Positions 17,866-28,995 of a stretch of 64,000 nucleotides of DNA are shown here, piece by piece. Where the stretch lies: positions 28,981-92,980 of the forward strand of contig NZ_JABANE010000026.1 in NCBI RefSeq assembly GCF_012844305.1. The letters are read 5' to 3'. The notes under the pieces are model-generated. The model was not told where the DNA came from. It ran no database searches and worked only from the letters and a program-made list of their open reading frames with translations. The stretch comes from Flammeovirga aprica JL-4. Its GTDB lineage: Bacteria; Bacteroidota; Bacteroidia; Cytophagales; Flammeovirgaceae. The first letter of the stretch is position 1, and each line of letters starts with the position of its first letter. A program made the position numbers and the translations under genes.

Positions 17866-20800
17866 GTGATATTGACGGTGCTTATTCCACCACTATGTTT
17901 AGTTACATTGATTTGCGTCCCTAGCCTTTCATTCAATGTTTTCACATGGGAAATCACACCAATCATTTTCCCATCGGTCTGTAAGGTATTCAATGCATAA
18001 ATCACATCTTCTAACGTTGTTTCATCCAACGTTCCAAAACCTTCATCTATAAATAATGAATCGATCTGTACGTTTTTACTTGAAAGATCCGATAAACCTA
18101 ATGCAAGTGACAAACTAATCATAAACTTCTCTCCACCGCTTGCTGTATCCACTGATCTATGCATATCCGCTAAATGATGATCAATCATTTCGAAGGTCAA
18201 GAAAGATTTAGGGATTGCATTCGCACCAAACTCAATTGGCTTCAGATTCAAAGTATATCTTTTATTCATTTTTGAAAGATGTCTATTGGCTAAAATCAAT
18301 AGGTTTTTCAAGGTCAAATGCTGAGCAAATTTATTGAAGGAATCATTTGTGCCCCCCAAAGCGGATTTCAACCTTGACCATCTCAAATACTCCACTTCCT
18401 GTACACCAATTTTCTCTACTAATTCCGTTTGATCGTTTCGGAGCAATTGATCTTTTTCTAAAGTAGCTTTTGCTTCCCCTTTTTCTTCCAATATAGAAGC
18501 AAGCATTTTTTTATCGTCTTCTAGTTGAAGTACTAAATCATCCTCTTTTTCATGAATGTCAGCAAGCTTATTACTAATAATTGTCCTTTTTTCATCAAAA
18601 GCTCTTTGCCTTTCCTTCAACTGAATTTCTTCCCTAGTGATTTCATCTTTAATAGCTCTCAAATCTTTTAACTCCTCTTCAGAAATAGCTTTAGATTTGA
18701 TTTCTGAGATATTCTCAAAATCAGATGACTTCAACCATTCATTAATAGATAATTCGAGTTCATTGATTTCAGAAGTAAGTACATTAATATCTTTCTGTGT
18801 AATTTCTTGTTTTGCTTCTAGTCCTTTCAGTTCCTTTTCCTCTGCAACTTTTTCCTTTTCAGACTTTTCTTTTTGAATCGTTTTCAACTGAAGTAAATCC
18901 TCAAACCTTTTATTTTCCTCTTGTAGATTTATTTCCCAAGATAAAATTTTACCCCTGTTTTTCTTCAGTTCATCAATTTTTAGAAATATACCATTCAGTT
19001 CTTCTTCTATTTTGATGCATTCATTTTGATCAGTTACTAGGACAGTCTGCTTTTCTTTTTCCAATACTTGATAACTTTCCACCTCACTCTTCAGTTTTTT
19101 CAACTTCTCTAAAGCATCCAAGTAGTTTTTACATTTTGTTTTAAAATCATTGAAAGTCAAGACCCAATCAGAATATTCATTTATCTCGTAATTGTATTTT
19201 TCTAACTGAACTTTAATCTTTGTTTTTGATTTCTCTATCGTCTCACTTAAGCTTTTAATTTCGACTTCAAGTATTTCAGTAGATTGATTGAGGTGATTTT
19301 TCTGCTCAGATAGTTTTGAGATTTCCAGGGCATTCAATTGCAACTTCTCTTGTAATGACTTTGCTTCCTTCACTGACTTTGAAATAGCTTCTTTCTCAAT
19401 CTTCAGATCTTCAATTTTCTGAGTTTTAGTTTTGATTGATTGAAGAATGATTTCTAAATCATCATTCATACCCGAAGAAGCATTAATAGAAAAATCAAGT
19501 TGCAAAGTCTCAAAACTGATTTCATTCTCTGCCAGGTTTTCTTTTAATTTTATCAAATCACTCTCCTTATTTTTTATGGATTCAATAAGGCGGGTTTCCT
19601 CTAAAATCAATCCTTGTTCTTCTTTGGTAATTTCAGCTAATTCCTTTTCTCTTTTTACCAATTCACTTTCTTCAGTTTGAATCAAAGATATATCCTTATA
19701 CTCCTCAACAAATGGATGTTCTTTTGATCCACAAAGTTTACAAGCCTCACCTTCCACTAATTTTTCACGCTCCTTTTCAAAAGATAAAATCTCTTTCTGT
19801 AACGATAAGATTTTGAACTGATCATCTAAACTTTGTTTCGCTATTTTTTTTCCTTCTGAAACCTTAAGAATATCATTAGTAACTAAAGTTTTTTGTTCAA
19901 GACATTCCTCAATAACTTTTTCTGTGTCAAGAATCTCCTTTTTTAATCTTTCATAACTTTGTGCAACCTTTAAAGCATTTTCTAATGCGTTTTTATTCGA
20001 TTTTTGAACATCTAAAACCTCTAACTCTTCTAGTATATCTTTTTCAACCTCTTCATATCTGTCTGCTTGATTTTCTAATGATTCAAATTGTTTTTTTTCT
20101 TGAAGTTGAAGGTTTGATTTCTCTTCTAGTTTTAAGCTAACATCTTCAAGAGTTTCAGCAGCTGTTTTAAGTTTCTCACTATTCTTAATTTTTTGGTCAA
20201 TTGCATTTTTCCAATCTAATGAAATCACACTCCATTCTTCAAAATGATGTTCTAATTCCTTATACTTTTCATTTTCAAGAACATACTCTTCACCAATACT
20301 CACTCTTTTTTCTAAAGCGGTGATACTTTCGGATAGCGTTTGAAGTTCTTTTTCTTTTATTTCAACTTGAGCCTTTTTCTTCTCAAAACTTAATTTAGAC
20401 TTTTGTAATGACTTATTTTCAGCTTCAATTTCATTTTCAATTTTTTCAGCTTTCTGATAAATAGGTTTCCATTTTTCTACATCAAGTTTTGTCTCTTCTA
20501 AATCTTGAAAGCTCTCTTTAAAAAGAGCGTTGTATTTCTGTAAATTTCCCTGTGCTAATGTTATTGATTTAGACAATTCAGAGGATCTCAACTTCTTTTC
20601 TTGATGCTGATTTTCGCTTCTTTCCAACAGGTTAATTTTTTGAAAAACAGGAGCGAGCTTTTCTACTTCTGAAAGTTGTACTAAAAGAGTTTGATTGTTT
20701 TCTTTCTTCTCTTTAAATGCTTCGAAAGAAGTCTCTAATACTTCTTCTTCACTTTTCATTTCTTTTTGCTCCTCAAAAACAGCAACCTTTTCAGTTGTCT

Positions 20801-21533
20801 TTTTTATTTTCTGATTAAGTTCGAGTTCTAATGCAGGAAGTAATAATACTCTTTCCTCTAATTTTTTCTTATCATGATCACTAAGCAGGTGATCAGTATT
20901 GACTTTTGCTTTTAACTTTTCAAGTTTAATTTTTTCTGCAGAAACACGATTCTGGACTTCATACCCAATCTGCTTATAGATATCCTCTCCGGTGATTTCT
21001 TGAAGTAATTCTCCTTTTTTAACTTCTGAAGCATTCAGAAATGAAGCAAAGTCACCTTGAGCAATCAATACTGACTTACAAAATTGTTCGAAAGAAAGTT
21101 TGACAATATTTTTGATTTCATTTGTCATTTCTGTCTTTGAAGAAGCCACAATCTCCCCTTTTCTTTCCCCAGATTGAATACTTAGCTCATATTCATCCAC
21201 AGGCTTCTTTCTTACTTTAAAAGTTTTAGTAAGAATTGACATTGACCTAAATGCAGAATAGATTATTCCTTCATTTTCAAAAGTCACACGCGTATAGCCT
21301 GCAATACTACCCTTTGAAACTACTTCATATATACTGGTTTTATTTAATCGAGCTACTTTTCCATATAAAGCAATTGTAATGGCATCAAGAATCGTTGATT
21401 TTCCAGAACCTGTCTTTCCTGTTATTGCAAAAAGATTGGTATCAAGAAATGCACTATCTTCAAAATCAATCACAATTGGAGTCTCAGATTTTAAAGAATT
21501 GATGTTTTGAAGTTCGATTTTTAGAATTTTCAT
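17862..21533 (-). CDS. sbcC: SbcC/Rad50-type DNA repair ATPase
   Basis: 1223 residues, slightly longer than E. coli SbcC. Walker A at residues 39-47 (GKTGSGKST), then two very long Glu/Lys-rich coiled coils separated by a zinc hook (GEACKLCGSKEHP) near residue 598. At the C-terminus come the ABC signature SGGEKFMISLSLALG and Walker B LFIDEGFGTLDE. With SbcD it forms a nuclease that opens hairpins and cleaves protein-blocked DNA ends. No sbcD is adjacent; the upstream gene is a PH-like membrane protein. The stop codon lies inside a palindromic repeat, yet the ATPase domain looks complete. Confidence 0.95.
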   Translation of the reverse strand: MKILKIELQNINSLKSETPIVIDFEDSAFLDTNLFAITGKTGSGKSTILDAITIALYGKVARLNKTSIYEVVSKGSIAGYTRVTFENEGIIYSAFRSMSILTKTFKVRKKPVDEYELSIQSGERKGEIVASSKTEMTNEIKNIVKLSFEQFCKSVLIAQGDFASFLNASEVKKGELLQEITGEDIYKQIGYEVQNRVSAEKIKLEKLKAKVNTDHLLSDHDKKKLEERVLLLPALELELNQKIKKTTEKVAVFEEQKEMKSEEEVLETSFEAFKEKKENNQTLLVQLSEVEKLAPVFQKINLLERSENQHQEKKLRSSELSKSITLAQGNLQKYNALFKESFQDLEETKLDVEKWKPIYQKAEKIENEIEAENKSLQKSKLSFEKKKAQVEIKEKELQTLSESITALEKRVSIGEEYVLENEKYKELEHHFEEWSVISLDWKNAIDQKIKNSEKLKTAAETLEDVSLKLEEKSNLQLQEKKQFESLENQADRYEEVEKDILEELEVLDVQKSNKNALENALKVAQSYERLKKEILDTEKVIEECLEQKTLVTNDILKVSEGKKIAKQSLDDQFKILSLQKEILSFEKEREKLVEGEACKLCGSKEHPFVEEYKDISLIQTEESELVKREKELAEITKEEQGLILEETRLIESIKNKESDLIKLKENLAENEISFETLQLDFSINASSGMNDDLEIILQSIKTKTQKIEDLKIEKEAISKSVKEAKSLQEKLQLNALEISKLSEQKNHLNQSTEILEVEIKSLSETIEKSKTKIKVQLEKYNYEINEYSDWVLTFNDFKTKCKNYLDALEKLKKLKSEVESYQVLEKEKQTVLVTDQNECIKIEEELNGIFLKIDELKKNRGKILSWEINLQEENKRFEDLLQLKTIQKEKSEKEKVAEEKELKGLEAKQEITQKDINVLTSEINELELSINEWLKSSDFENISEIKSKAISEEELKDLRAIKDEITREEIQLKERQRAFDEKRTIISNKLADIHEKEDDLVLQLEDDKKMLASILEEKGEAKATLEKDQLLRNDQTELVEKIGVQEVEYLRWSRLKSALGGTNDSFNKFAQHLTLKNLLILANRHLSKMNKRYTLNLKPIEFGANAIPKSFLTFEMIDHHLADMHRSVDTASGGEKFMISLSLALGLSDLSSKNVQIDSLFIDEGFGTLDETTLEDVIYALNTLQTDGKMIGVISHVKTLNERLGTQINVTKHSGGISTVNIT

Positions 21534-21632
21534 TACCTATTTCAATTGGAGTGCTAAAATTAGCATGACAAAAAATGCTTCTCTGGAAGGAAAAGCACAT
21601 AAAAATAGATAATTGTTAGGAGAAAGAATAAT

Positions 21633-22055
21633 CTATTGAACAGACATTATTTTTTGGTCTACATCAATAGAAGGATTCAGCTCTAACAGTTTTTCTATAA
21701 ATTCTATCTTGTTTTTTGGAGAAATCAACACATTGCTGTATTTGGTGTATCTGATATCCAATCGATCAAAAGACAAAGCTGGAGAACTCAATAAAGAATT
21801 GGTCTTTTTAACCTTCGAGATTGCATCAATCGGAATTTTGATATTGACTAATATTCCGCTTTTGACTTGTAGCATATTTCCATCAATAACATAGAAGGTA
21901 TTCGAGAACACATGAACAACAAATGCAGTAAGAAGTCCAAACAATAACAGCATAAACCATTTGGCTGTAAATGCGAATAAAACTGTTGGTATTAGCATTG
22001 AGCCAATGGTGAAAATAGCTAGAGGATAATTGATTTTTGAATTGTATTTATTCAT
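21633..22055 (-). CDS. Membrane protein with bacterial PH-like domain
   Basis: 140 residues. Two hydrophobic helices at about 10-30 and 33-52 form a hairpin. They are followed by a beta-rich segment (DGNMLQVKSGILVNIKIPI... SKVKKTNS) of the DUF304/bacterial PH type. The function of such small proteins is unknown. It lies 100 bases upstream of sbcC on the same strand and may share its transcript. Confidence 0.65.
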   Translation of the reverse strand: MNKYNSKINYPLAIFTIGSMLIPTVLFAFTAKWFMLLLFGLLTAFVVHVFSNTFYVIDGNMLQVKSGILVNIKIPIDAISKVKKTNSLLSSPALSFDRLDIRYTKYSNVLISPKNKIEFIEKLLELNPSIDVDQKIMSVQ

Positions 22056-22395
22056 GTTTCTGTTTATTATTTTACTTCAAAATACAAATAATTAATTCAT
22101 TATTCAATTTTAATTAGAATTATCATTTTTATCACTTAAAAACAAAATTATCACCTAAAAAAATCACTAAACCTCTATAACGTATTCAAAAACGAAACAT
22201 CAATTAAAGTCTTAATTTTTTCAAGGTTTTAAAAAAGCAATTTTAAATTGATGAAATTATTACGACATTAACTCAGTCCCTTTACGTCATTATTACGAAT
22301 TCATGAATTAAGCTAAACAACCAATAGGCTATAAACATAATATTAGGGTATAATTGTGTGAATGAAATGAATTACGTTATTAGTCTATTAAAAAT
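22056..22395. other. Divergent intergenic region upstream of the GH3-GPH-GH94 operon
   Basis: 340 AT-rich bases between divergent genes. A near-match to the -7 consensus (tataattg, ATTG instead of TTTG) occurs around 22350. No perfect promoter, hairpin or repeat is seen. Confidence 0.3.
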
Positions 22396-24702
22396 ATGAA
22401 CAAACTTAAAATTCTAGCAGTGTTCTTTTTTGCAGGGATAGGATTATTACTTTTTTCAGCAAAAGAGAAAAATACTAATATTGAGGATGAGAAAATAGAG
22501 CAACTATTAAAACAAATGACATTAGAAGAGAAAGTGGGTCAAATGACTCAGGTTACTCTTGAAGTCATTTCCAAAGGAGAAGGACCTTTTAACATGGATA
22601 AGTCTTGGGCTTTAGATCAAAAAAAATTGGAAGATGTCCTGCTGAATTATCATGTAGGTTCTATTCTAAATACAGCAGGAGAAGTTAGAACCCCACAGGA
22701 ATGGTATGAGGTAATTAAGCCAATTCAAGATGTTGCTGTAAATAACACAAGATTAAAAATTCCAGTACTTTATGGTATTGATGCCATTCATGGCATGTAC
22801 AGTGCTGGTGCAACAATGTTTCCTCAAGAAGTAGCTATGGGTGCTGCCTGGAATCCTGAGTTAGTCAGAAAATCATCAGAAGTTATTGCGTATGAAACAA
22901 GAGCTTGCGGTATCCCTTGGACTTTCAACCCAACTTTGGATCTTGGTATTGACCCAAGATGGCCAAGAATGTGGGAATCTTATGGAGAAGATCCTTATCT
23001 ACAATCTGTAATGGGTGTTGCTTCTGTGAAGGGTTATGAAGGTGCTGATGTAAGCGATCCTCATCAAGTTGCTTCATGTTTGAAGCATTATATTGGTTAT
23101 GGTGCTCCTAGAAGTGGTAAAGACAGAACGCCAGCTTGGATTCCAGAGACTTTTTTAAGGGAATATTTCTTACCTCCTTTTGCCGCTGCTGTTAAGGCTG
23201 GTGCTAAAAGTATCATGGTCAACTCTGGTGAAATTAATGGGATGCCTGTTCATGCTAGCAAAAAACTATTAACGGATATTCTTAGAGGAGAATTGGGATT
23301 TGAAGGTGTAGTAGTTACTGACTGGTTTGATATCAATAATCTAGTAGAAAGACATCATATTGCGGCAACAAAAAAAGAAGCAGTGAAGAAAGCTATCCTT
23401 GCGGGAATCGACATGTCAATGGTGCCTTATGACGTTGAATTCAGCAAGGACCTTATTGCATTAGTGAAAGAAGGGGAAATTTCGGAAGAGAGAATTGACA
23501 GTTCTGTAAGACGTATTTTAAAAATGAAATATGAATTAGGCCTTTTTGAAAACCCGCTTACAGATTATAGAAAATACCCTGAATATGGAGGAGAAAAACA
23601 TCATCAATTAGCGAGAGAATCAGCTCATGAAGCAATTACATTATTGAAAAATGAGAAAAGTATTCTCCCATTAAAAAAGGAAGCTAAAATCTTAGTCACT
23701 GGACCTAATGCCAACTCAATGAGAAGCTTAAATGGCGGTTGGACTTACACATGGCAAGGTGAGGCAACCAATAAACACGCCGCTGATCACAATACAATCG
23801 TTGAAGCATTACAAGCACAATCAAACAATATCATTTTCGAAGAAGGAGTTAAATATCCTGAGAACAACCCTGATTACAAAGTTGATGAAATAGTTGATAT
23901 CCAGAAGGCTGTAACTGCCGCTAAGAAAGTAGATTATATCTTACTTTGCCTTGGAGAAAATTCTTATACTGAAAAACCTGGTGATTTAGATGACCTTACG
24001 CTTTCAGAAAATCAACTTCAGTTGGCACATGCAATGATTGCAACCAACAAACCTGTTATTTTAATTTTAAATGAAGGACGTCCTAGAATTATTTCTTCAT
24101 TTGAAGATAAAGTAAAAGCAGTTGTACAATTGTATTTACCAGGAAACGAAGGTGGTAACGCATTAGCTGATATTCTTTATGGTAAAATCAATCCATCAGG
24201 CAAACTTCCTTATACTTACCCAAGATACGCTAATGATCTAGTGCCGTATTATCATAAATTCTCAGCTTCTACAGCACATACCGATGGTAATATCAACAAT
24301 AATCATAAAATTAAAGCGCAATACGCTTTTGGCTTTGGTTTGAGTTACACAACTTTCAAATATGAAGATTTAAAACTTTCAAGTACTAAGATTTCAAGTG
24401 ATGATGAACTGGAAGTAAGCGTGAAAGTAACGAACACAGGAGAAAGAGAAGGAAAAGAAGTCGTGCAATTATATACTACTGATTTAGTAGCTTCATTATC
24501 TCCATCTGTCAAAAGATTAAGAAGATTTGAAAAAGTAAACTTAAAAGCTGGAGAGTCCAAAACCATCACATTTAAGATCAACAAAACCGACCTTTCTTTT
24601 ATTGGTCATGATAATAAGCCAGTGGTAGAAGCAGGTGAATTCATCATTTCAACAGGCAATCTTCAACAGAAATTTGAACTTCTGGACACAAAGCAACTCT
24701 AA
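22396..24702 (+). CDS. GH3 beta-glucosidase, exported
   Basis: 768 residues. An N-terminal signal/anchor (ILAVFFFAGIGLLLFSA) indicates export, probably to the periplasm. The GH3 barrel includes YGIDAIHGMYSAGATMFPQ and the nucleophile motif GVVVTDWFD (Asp near residue 309). The second alpha/beta domain starts near 400 (HEAITLLKNEKSILPL), and a C-terminal fibronectin-III-like domain follows (YAFGFGLSYTTF... EGKEVVQLY). It should release glucose or short beta-glucosides from oligosaccharides. First gene of an operon with a sugar symporter and a GH94 phosphorylase, supporting beta-glucan/cello-oligosaccharide use. Confidence 0.93.
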   Translation: MNKLKILAVFFFAGIGLLLFSAKEKNTNIEDEKIEQLLKQMTLEEKVGQMTQVTLEVISKGEGPFNMDKSWALDQKKLEDVLLNYHVGSILNTAGEVRTPQEWYEVIKPIQDVAVNNTRLKIPVLYGIDAIHGMYSAGATMFPQEVAMGAAWNPELVRKSSEVIAYETRACGIPWTFNPTLDLGIDPRWPRMWESYGEDPYLQSVMGVASVKGYEGADVSDPHQVASCLKHYIGYGAPRSGKDRTPAWIPETFLREYFLPPFAAAVKAGAKSIMVNSGEINGMPVHASKKLLTDILRGELGFEGVVVTDWFDINNLVERHHIAATKKEAVKKAILAGIDMSMVPYDVEFSKDLIALVKEGEISEERIDSSVRRILKMKYELGLFENPLTDYRKYPEYGGEKHHQLARESAHEAITLLKNEKSILPLKKEAKILVTGPNANSMRSLNGGWTYTWQGEATNKHAADHNTIVEALQAQSNNIIFEEGVKYPENNPDYKVDEIVDIQKAVTAAKKVDYILLCLGENSYTEKPGDLDDLTLSENQLQLAHAMIATNKPVILILNEGRPRIISSFEDKVKAVVQLYLPGNEGGNALADILYGKINPSGKLPYTYPRYANDLVPYYHKFSASTAHTDGNINNNHKIKAQYAFGFGLSYTTFKYEDLKLSSTKISSDDELEVSVKVTNTGEREGKEVVQLYTTDLVASLSPSVKRLRRFEKVNLKAGESKTITFKINKTDLSFIGHDNKPVVEAGEFIISTGNLQQKFELLDTKQL

Positions 24703-24714
24703 AAATTCTAACTT

Positions 24715-26367
24715 ATGGAAACAAAAACAGCAACCTCCCAACAACCTTTGTCCATAAAGGAGAAAATTGGCTATGCCCTAGGTGATGGAGCCGCCAATAT
24801 TGCTTGGAGAGGTGTAGCCACTTTTTTATTCATCTTCTATACCGATGTATTTGGAATTGAGACAGCCGTAGTAGGTCTATTAATGTTAGTCGCAAGATCA
24901 AGTGACGGCATCAGTGATGTACTTATGGGTATTGTGGGTGATAGGACAAAATCAAAATATGGTAAATTCAGACCTTGGATCTTATGGACTGCTATTCCAT
25001 TAGGAGCAATTCTGGCACTTTTATTTACCACTCCTGATTTAAGTAATGAAGGTAAAATCATTTACGCTTACGTCACTTATTTTCTTTTCACTTTAATCTA
25101 CACTGCTAATAACATTCCATACGGGGCATTGATGGCAGTAATGACAAGTGATGATAAAGAACGAACTTCAATTGGCAGTTTCAGAATGGTCGGTGCATTT
25201 ACAGGTGGTATGCTTGTACAAGGTGCATTGTTATATCTTGTTGCCACTTTTGGTGATGTAAATCCTACTGTTCATTTAGAGCAAAAAACAGCAGACAGTT
25301 ATTTGGTTACCGTTTCTGCTCCACATGATGTTCCAAATGCCAATATCAAAACAGAAAATGGCATTGCTAATTTTAAGTGGGAAGATGCTAATGTAGAGGA
25401 TCAAGAAAGCAGTCCTACTAAAAGTTTTCTGATGGAAGCTGACTTTGAATATACTTTTTATGTGACAGGGGAAGAAAACTTGACTGAAGAAAGTTTCTCC
25501 ATCATTAATCAGAAAAAAGGATACAGTACTTCAATATACATTATGAGTATATTCCTGTCCTTATTTATGTTTATTACTTTCCTTACGACCAAGGAAAGAG
25601 TAACTCCACCTAAAACACAAAAGACCGATTTAGGAAAGGATTTACAAGACCTTATCCATAATAGACCTTGGATTATACTATTAGTCATTGGATTATTATT
25701 CAATATCTATAATTCCATCAAACAAGGTATTGTAGTAATCTATTTCACGCATTACCTTCACAACCAATTATTAGCGGCCTCTTATATGGTTGCATTGACT
25801 TTGGCTTCCATTGGCGGAGCAATGATTACAGCTCCATTAGGGAAAAAGCTTGGAAAGAAGAAGCTATTTATCTTCGCTTTAATATTTTCAGCATTCTTCA
25901 ATGCATTACTTATTTTTTGCAGAGCAGAAGACACAACAGCCATATTTACTTTGGGAATAATTTCTGAATTTGCCTCAGCCATCTTCCCTACCCTTTTCTT
26001 TGCAATGCTTGGCGATGCCGCTGATTATTCAGAGTTTCAAAATAACCGAAGAGCTACAGGACTTGTTTATTCGGCAGGTTCTTTTGCCACTAAATTTGGA
26101 TCAGGTATAGCAGGTGCAATTATCGGTTTTGTATTAAGTGCTTATCATTACAACGGACTTGACCATACTACCATTGTAGGGGCTATTCCTGGAATTAAAA
26201 TGTTGATGAGCTGGATTCCATCAGTAGTTGCTATTGTGGCGGCATTACTTATGATGTTATACCCTCTTAATGATAAAGTCCTACAGAAAATAAATATTGA
26301 ACTCAACAAAAGACGTCAGTTAGAAAAATCAAATTCTACCGAAGACCAATTTGAAGAAGTATTATAA
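24715..26367 (+). CDS. GPH-type (glycoside-pentoside-hexuronide:cation) sugar symporter, MFS
   Basis: 550 residues, longer than the usual 440-480. The start [19 protein letters not shown] and the helix-4 region ADGA-like [25 protein letters not shown] are classic GPH. An extra hydrophilic segment of about 95 residues (roughly 180-275) sits between hydrophobic helices and accounts for the length. It starts 12 bases after the GH3 gene and ends 14 bases before GH94. It probably imports the disaccharide that GH94 cleaves. Confidence 0.9.
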   Translation: METKTATSQQPLSIKEKIGYALGDGAANIAWRGVATFLFIFYTDVFGIETAVVGLLMLVARSSDGISDVLMGIVGDRTKSKYGKFRPWILWTAIPLGAILALLFTTPDLSNEGKIIYAYVTYFLFTLIYTANNIPYGALMAVMTSDDKERTSIGSFRMVGAFTGGMLVQGALLYLVATFGDVNPTVHLEQKTADSYLVTVSAPHDVPNANIKTENGIANFKWEDANVEDQESSPTKSFLMEADFEYTFYVTGEENLTEESFSIINQKKGYSTSIYIMSIFLSLFMFITFLTTKERVTPPKTQKTDLGKDLQDLIHNRPWIILLVIGLLFNIYNSIKQGIVVIYFTHYLHNQLLAASYMVALTLASIGGAMITAPLGKKLGKKKLFIFALIFSAFFNALLIFCRAEDTTAIFTLGIISEFASAIFPTLFFAMLGDAADYSEFQNNRRATGLVYSAGSFATKFGSGIAGAIIGFVLSAYHYNGLDHTTIVGAIPGIKMLMSWIPSVVAIVAALLMMLYPLNDKVLQKINIELNKRRQLEKSNSTEDQFEEVL

Positions 26368-26381
26368 AATCACTACAGACA

Positions 26382-28841
26382 ATGACAGTTACAACAGCAA
26401 AAAGCAAGAAATTCGGACATTTTGATGACGAACAAAGAGAATATGTTATCACTAATCCGGCAACCCCTTTCCCATGGATTAACTACCTTGGAAACGAAGA
26501 TTTTTTCTCATTAGTATCCAATACTGCTGGCGGTTACTCTTTCTATAAGGATGCCAAATTCAGAAGATTAAATCGTTATAGATACAATAATGTTCCCATG
26601 GATAATGGTGGTCGTTATTTCTATATCAAGGAAGGTGATACGATGTGGTCTCCGGGTTGGAAGCCTGTAAAGACGGAATTGGATGAATACGAATGCCGTC
26701 ATGGTTTGAGTTATACAAAAATCAAGGGGGTTAAAAATGAGCTTGAAGCTGAAGTAACTTTCTTTATTCCGCTAGGTCATTGGTGTGAAATCCAAAAAAT
26801 GACTTTAAAGAATAACAGTGATCAGAAGAAGACTTTCAAGTTGTTCTCTTATAATGAATGGTGTTTATGGAATGCTGAGGATGATCAAAACAACCTTCAA
26901 AGAAACTTATCTACGGGTGAAGTAGAAATTGATGGAGCAACTTTATACCATAAAACGGAATACAAAGAGAGAAGAAATCATTACGCTTTCTATCACTTGA
27001 ATGCTGAAATTGACGGATATGATACAGATAGAGAATCTTTCATTGGTTTATATAATGAATTCTCTAACCCTCAAGCCGTTTTAGATGGAGCACCTAGAAA
27101 CTCTGAAGCTCACGGTTGGTCTCCTATCGCTTCTCATTACAAAGAAATCACTTTGGAAGCTGGAGAGAGTACTGACTTGATCTTTATTTTAGGTTATATT
27201 GAAAATAAAGAAGAGGAAAAATGGGAAAGCAAAGGGGTAATCAATAAAACGAAAGCAAAGAAATTGATCGCAAAATTTGATACTACTGAAAAAGTAGATC
27301 AAGCTTTAGCAGAATTAGCAGATTACTGGACTAACTTGCTTTCAATCATCTCATTGGAACATGAAGATGACCGCTTGAATAGAATGGTCAACATCTGGAA
27401 TCAATACCAATGTATGGTGACCTTCAATATGTCAAGATCGGCTTCATTCTTCGAAGTGGGTATTGGTAGAGGAATGGGCTTTAGGGATTCTAATCAAGAC
27501 CTTATTGGATTTGTACATCAAGTCCCTGAAAGAGCGAGAGAAAGAATTATTGACATTGCCTCTACTCAATTCCCTGATGGCGGATGTTATCATCAATATC
27601 AGCCTCTGACTAAAAGAGGAAATGATGCAATTGGTGGCGGTTTTAATGATGACCCGATGTGGCTGATTCTTGGAACGGTAAGTTATATCAAAGAGACTGG
27701 AGACTTTTCTATTTTAGATGAAATGGTTCCTTTTGATAACAACCCAGACCTTGCTCAGACTTTATTTGATCACTTAACAATATCATTTAATCACGTTATC
27801 AATAATTTAGGCCCTAATGGATTACCTCTGATTGGTAGAGCGGATTGGAATGACTGTCTGAACTTAAACTGTTTCTCTACAGATCCGAATGAATCTTTCC
27901 AAACTACAGAAAACAATACGGAAGGTTCTAAAGCGGAGTCAGTGATGATTGCAGGTTTGTTTGTGGTTTACGGTACAGAATACATTCAGCTATGTAATGA
28001 GCTTGGCAAAGCGGAAGAGGCTGAAAGAGCTACTTCTTTTGTAAATAGCATGAAAGAAGCTGTTAAAACTAAAGGATGGGATGGTGACTGGTTCTTAAGA
28101 GCTTATGATTTCTATGGTAACAAAGTGGGTTCTGATGAAAATGAAGAAGGTAAAATCTTTATTGAATCACAAGGATGGTGCTCTATGGCTGAAATTGGCT
28201 TGGAAGACGGCATGGTAGAAAAAGCCTTGGATAGTGTGAAGGAAAGATTGGATACACCTTATGGAATTGTATTGAACAACCCTGCCTTTACTGAATATAA
28301 AATTGAATACGGTGAAATCTCTACCTATCCAAAAGGATACAAGGAAAATGCAGGTATTTTCTGTCATAACAACCCTTGGATCATCATTGGTGAAACGAAA
28401 CTAGGAAGAGGAGATCAAGCCTTTGATTACTTTAAGAAAATCTGTCCTTCTTACTTAGAAGAGATTCAGCAATTGCACAGAGTAGAGCCTTATGTGTATT
28501 GTCAGATGATTGCCGGAAAGGATGCTTATATTCCTGGTGAAGGTAAAAACAGCTGGCTATCAGGTACTGCCGCATGGAATTTCTACACATTAATGCATTA
28601 TATTTTAGGTGTTCAGCCAGAATACAATGGTCTTTTAATCGATCCGTGTATTCCTCAAGAATGGAAAGAATATACTGTATCACGTAAATTTAGAGGTGGA
28701 ACGTATAACATTACAATCCAAAATCCTAATAACGTGAGCAAAGGTGTAGCACAAATCACTGTCAATGGTGAAAAGATTGAAGGCAACCTTATTCCAATTC
28801 TTGGAGAAGGCAAGCATCAAGTTATTGTTCAAATGAAGTAA
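26382..28841 (+). CDS. GH94 phosphorylase (cellobiose phosphorylase-like)
   Basis: 819 residues, the size of cellobiose phosphorylases. No signal peptide, so cytoplasmic. The N-terminal beta-sandwich contains [17 protein letters not shown]. The (alpha/alpha)6 barrel has [14 protein letters not shown] and the catalytic Asp in [13 protein letters not shown]. It would split an imported beta-glucosyl disaccharide with phosphate into glucose 1-phosphate and glucose, saving ATP. Cellobiose is the best guess; laminaribiose or another linkage is possible. Last gene of the three-gene operon, with a strong hairpin terminator 26 bases on. Confidence 0.92.
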   Translation: MTVTTAKSKKFGHFDDEQREYVITNPATPFPWINYLGNEDFFSLVSNTAGGYSFYKDAKFRRLNRYRYNNVPMDNGGRYFYIKEGDTMWSPGWKPVKTELDEYECRHGLSYTKIKGVKNELEAEVTFFIPLGHWCEIQKMTLKNNSDQKKTFKLFSYNEWCLWNAEDDQNNLQRNLSTGEVEIDGATLYHKTEYKERRNHYAFYHLNAEIDGYDTDRESFIGLYNEFSNPQAVLDGAPRNSEAHGWSPIASHYKEITLEAGESTDLIFILGYIENKEEEKWESKGVINKTKAKKLIAKFDTTEKVDQALAELADYWTNLLSIISLEHEDDRLNRMVNIWNQYQCMVTFNMSRSASFFEVGIGRGMGFRDSNQDLIGFVHQVPERARERIIDIASTQFPDGGCYHQYQPLTKRGNDAIGGGFNDDPMWLILGTVSYIKETGDFSILDEMVPFDNNPDLAQTLFDHLTISFNHVINNLGPNGLPLIGRADWNDCLNLNCFSTDPNESFQTTENNTEGSKAESVMIAGLFVVYGTEYIQLCNELGKAEEAERATSFVNSMKEAVKTKGWDGDWFLRAYDFYGNKVGSDENEEGKIFIESQGWCSMAEIGLEDGMVEKALDSVKERLDTPYGIVLNNPAFTEYKIEYGEISTYPKGYKENAGIFCHNNPWIIIGETKLGRGDQAFDYFKKICPSYLEEIQQLHRVEPYVYCQMIAGKDAYIPGEGKNSWLSGTAAWNFYTLMHYILGVQPEYNGLLIDPCIPQEWKEYTVSRKFRGGTYNITIQNPNNVSKGVAQITVNGEKIEGNLIPILGEGKHQVIVQMK

Positions 28842-28866
28842 ATTTGATACTATAAAATTGTGCTTG

Positions 28867-28923
28867 AGGGAAGTAGCAGTTCTTAATGTTAGAAGCAATA
28901 AAGAACTACTACTTCCCTTTTCT
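28867..28923 (+). terminator. Terminator after the GH94 operon
   Basis: An 18-bp stem with one mismatch (28867-28884 against 28901-28918), followed by ttttctgtttt. It separates the operon from the decarboxylase promoter. Confidence 0.8.
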
Positions 28924-28960
28924 GTTTTATGATAAACAGGCTTAATCCCTAATTTTTTCG

Positions 28961-28968
28961 TACTTTTG
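28961..28968 (+). promoter_or_regulatory. -7 promoter element for the PLP decarboxylase
   Basis: TACTTTTG, followed by CA, is a textbook Bacteroidota -7 element. It lies 27 bases before the ATG at 28996. Its position rules out the upstream in-frame TTG at 28966 as the start codon. Confidence 0.65.
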
Positions 28969-28995
28969 CATTCCACAATTATACTAACCATCGAA

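Noticed and set aside
28966..28995. TTG start for the PLP decarboxylase adding 10 residues
   Set aside because: It overlaps the strong -7 promoter box TACTTTTG, so the transcript would start after this codon.
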